Shown here: positions 12,175 to 12,816 of the stretch, piece after piece
How the letters are laid out: each line of letters opens with the position of its first letter
Numbering within the stretch: the first letter of the stretch is position 1
From: Anaerolineales bacterium Chloro_02
Lineage (GTDB): Bacteria; Chloroflexota; Anaerolineae; Anaerolineales; Anaerolineaceae
DNA: 12,816 nt
Assembly: GCA_001603765.1 (NCBI GenBank)
Contig: LUZV01000044.1
Coordinates: 1-12,816 of the forward strand
Direction: 5' to 3'
Notes under the pieces: generated by a model
What the model was told of the DNA's origin: nothing
The model's input: the letters and a program-made list of their open reading frames with translations, nothing else
Database searches by the model: none
Translations under genes and position numbers: made by a program

Positions 12175-12816
12175 CTACAGTATCTCAAGCTTCGCCAGGG
12201 ATGCGACCAGCGCTTTCAGACCAACGCCTTCAAAATACACTTCCACTGTTTCGTCGCCGTGCTCCAACTTGCTGGTTTTCACCACCCCACGCCCATAGGT
12301 TGGATGTTTCACCTGCATACCTGTTTTGAAGCGCGTCTTGGGCGGTTCCCTCAAGGGCGGCGCGCTGCGCATCCACGACGGAGTCTCCCAGCGCGAATAG
12401 CCGTTATCTCGTCCGCTGCTAAACCGGCTTGGCACGTCTCTTGGGCTCCCTTGCAAAAGCTCAGCAGGGATGTCGTCCAAAAAGCGGCATGGAATGGTTT
12501 CTTCATAGCTGCCGTACGGGCTGCGGCGTCTGCGGGCGCGCGTCAGGGTCAGTCGGTGTCGCGCGCGCGTGATTCCAACATAGAGCAAGCGGCGTTCCTC
12601 TGCCAAATCTTCCTCATCATCCCGGGAGCGGCTGTGCGGCAGCAGCATTTCATCCAAACCGGTGATAAACACCTGGTCAAACTCCAATCCTTTCGCCGCA
12701 TGCAGCGTCAGCATCGTTGGGGCGTCAACGCTTTCAGGCAGGGTGTCCTGATCCGCCACCAGCGCCATCGATTCCAAAAAGGCTTGCAAACCCTGCTCTT
12801 CATATTCCAACACGAC
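12175..12816 (-). CDS. pcrA: UvrD/PcrA-type DNA helicase, C-terminal part (cut by the window edge)
   Basis: The last 213 residues of a superfamily 1A ATP-dependent 3'-5' helicase used in repair and in clearing replication-transcription conflicts. The frame is open to the last base and no true start is in the window; roughly 500 residues, including the Walker A domain, lie outside. Motif V is at TLHAAKGLEFDQVFITGLDE and motif VI at EERRLLYVGITRARHRL with its catalytic arginine. After motif VI come an Arg-rich stretch (RARRRRSP), a low-complexity linker and a C-terminal Tudor-like domain (MQVKHPTYGRGVVKTSKLE to the end), which in PcrA/UvrD contacts RNA polymerase. That tail favours PcrA over Rep. 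No terminator is obvious after its stop. Confidence 0.92.
   Translation of the reverse strand, partial: VVLEYEEQGLQAFLESMALVADQDTLPESVDAPTMLTLHAAKGLEFDQVFITGLDEMLLPHSRSRDDEEDLAEERRLLYVGITRARHRLTLTRARRRRSPYGSYEETIPCRFLDDIPAELLQGSPRDVPSRFSSGRDNGYSRWETPSWMRSAPPLREPPKTRFKTGMQVKHPTYGRGVVKTSKLEHGDETVEVYFEGVGLKALVASLAKLEIL

Noticed and set aside
1..12816. Defence island, prophage, toxin-antitoxin, integron or secondary-metabolite cluster
   Set aside because: All genes recognised are housekeeping, envelope or single-enzyme genes, and no mobile-element enzyme or phage protein is encoded.

Overview
The window looks like a chromosomal segment of a Chloroflexota bacterium, probably class Anaerolineae. 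This is inferred from the exported proteins with Thr/Pro-rich linkers, the LysM protein with a C-terminal membrane anchor, the minimal class I biotin ligase, and intergenic hairpin repeats of a style I associate with that group. No rRNA or other phylogenetic marker is present, so the assignment is a lineage guess. Nearly all of it is housekeeping or envelope sequence. I see no phage, transposase, toxin-antitoxin, CRISPR or defence genes and no tRNA.

Layout: positions 1-2622 hold gyrA (plus strand, 5' end outside the window). It converges on, and overlaps by 58 bases, a minus-strand pair: an orphan GAF-PAS histidine kinase (3314-4888) followed by a biotin ligase, birA (2565-3329), which overlap each other by 16 bases. 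Next come a GNAT acetyltransferase with its own promoter and terminator (5032-5604) and a two-gene minus-strand unit of a sugar-phosphate nucleotidyltransferase and an aspartate-type aminotransferase (5683-7884), read from a strong sigma70-like promoter at 7927-7956.

Positions 7957-8944 contain no credible gene. They hold a structured repeat cluster: eight tandem 39-bp units, then a duplicated block of mosaic modules that ends at a 12-bp perfect palindrome. Every complete unit carries a hairpin whose stem never varies while its loop does. The modules carry a second hairpin of the same design in the opposite orientation. This cluster is the most interesting part of the window.

Positions 8945-10607 hold two divergently transcribed exported proteins: a lipoprotein with a probable jelly-roll domain, and a LysM/SD-repeat-like protein with a C-terminal membrane anchor. 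A 15-bp-stem bidirectional terminator (10626-10659) separates the latter from a minus-strand pair, a UPF0173 metal-dependent hydrolase and a sulfite-oxidase-type molybdopterin enzyme (10707-12018). The window ends in the C-terminal part of a UvrD/PcrA helicase.

Three starts were moved from the longest reading frame to internal ATGs with good Shine-Dalgarno sequences (acetyltransferase, molybdopterin enzyme, UPF0173 protein). Two genes (the kinase and the lipoprotein) instead have a -10-like hexamer exactly 6 nt before the ATG and no useful Shine-Dalgarno sequence, which suggests leaderless transcripts.
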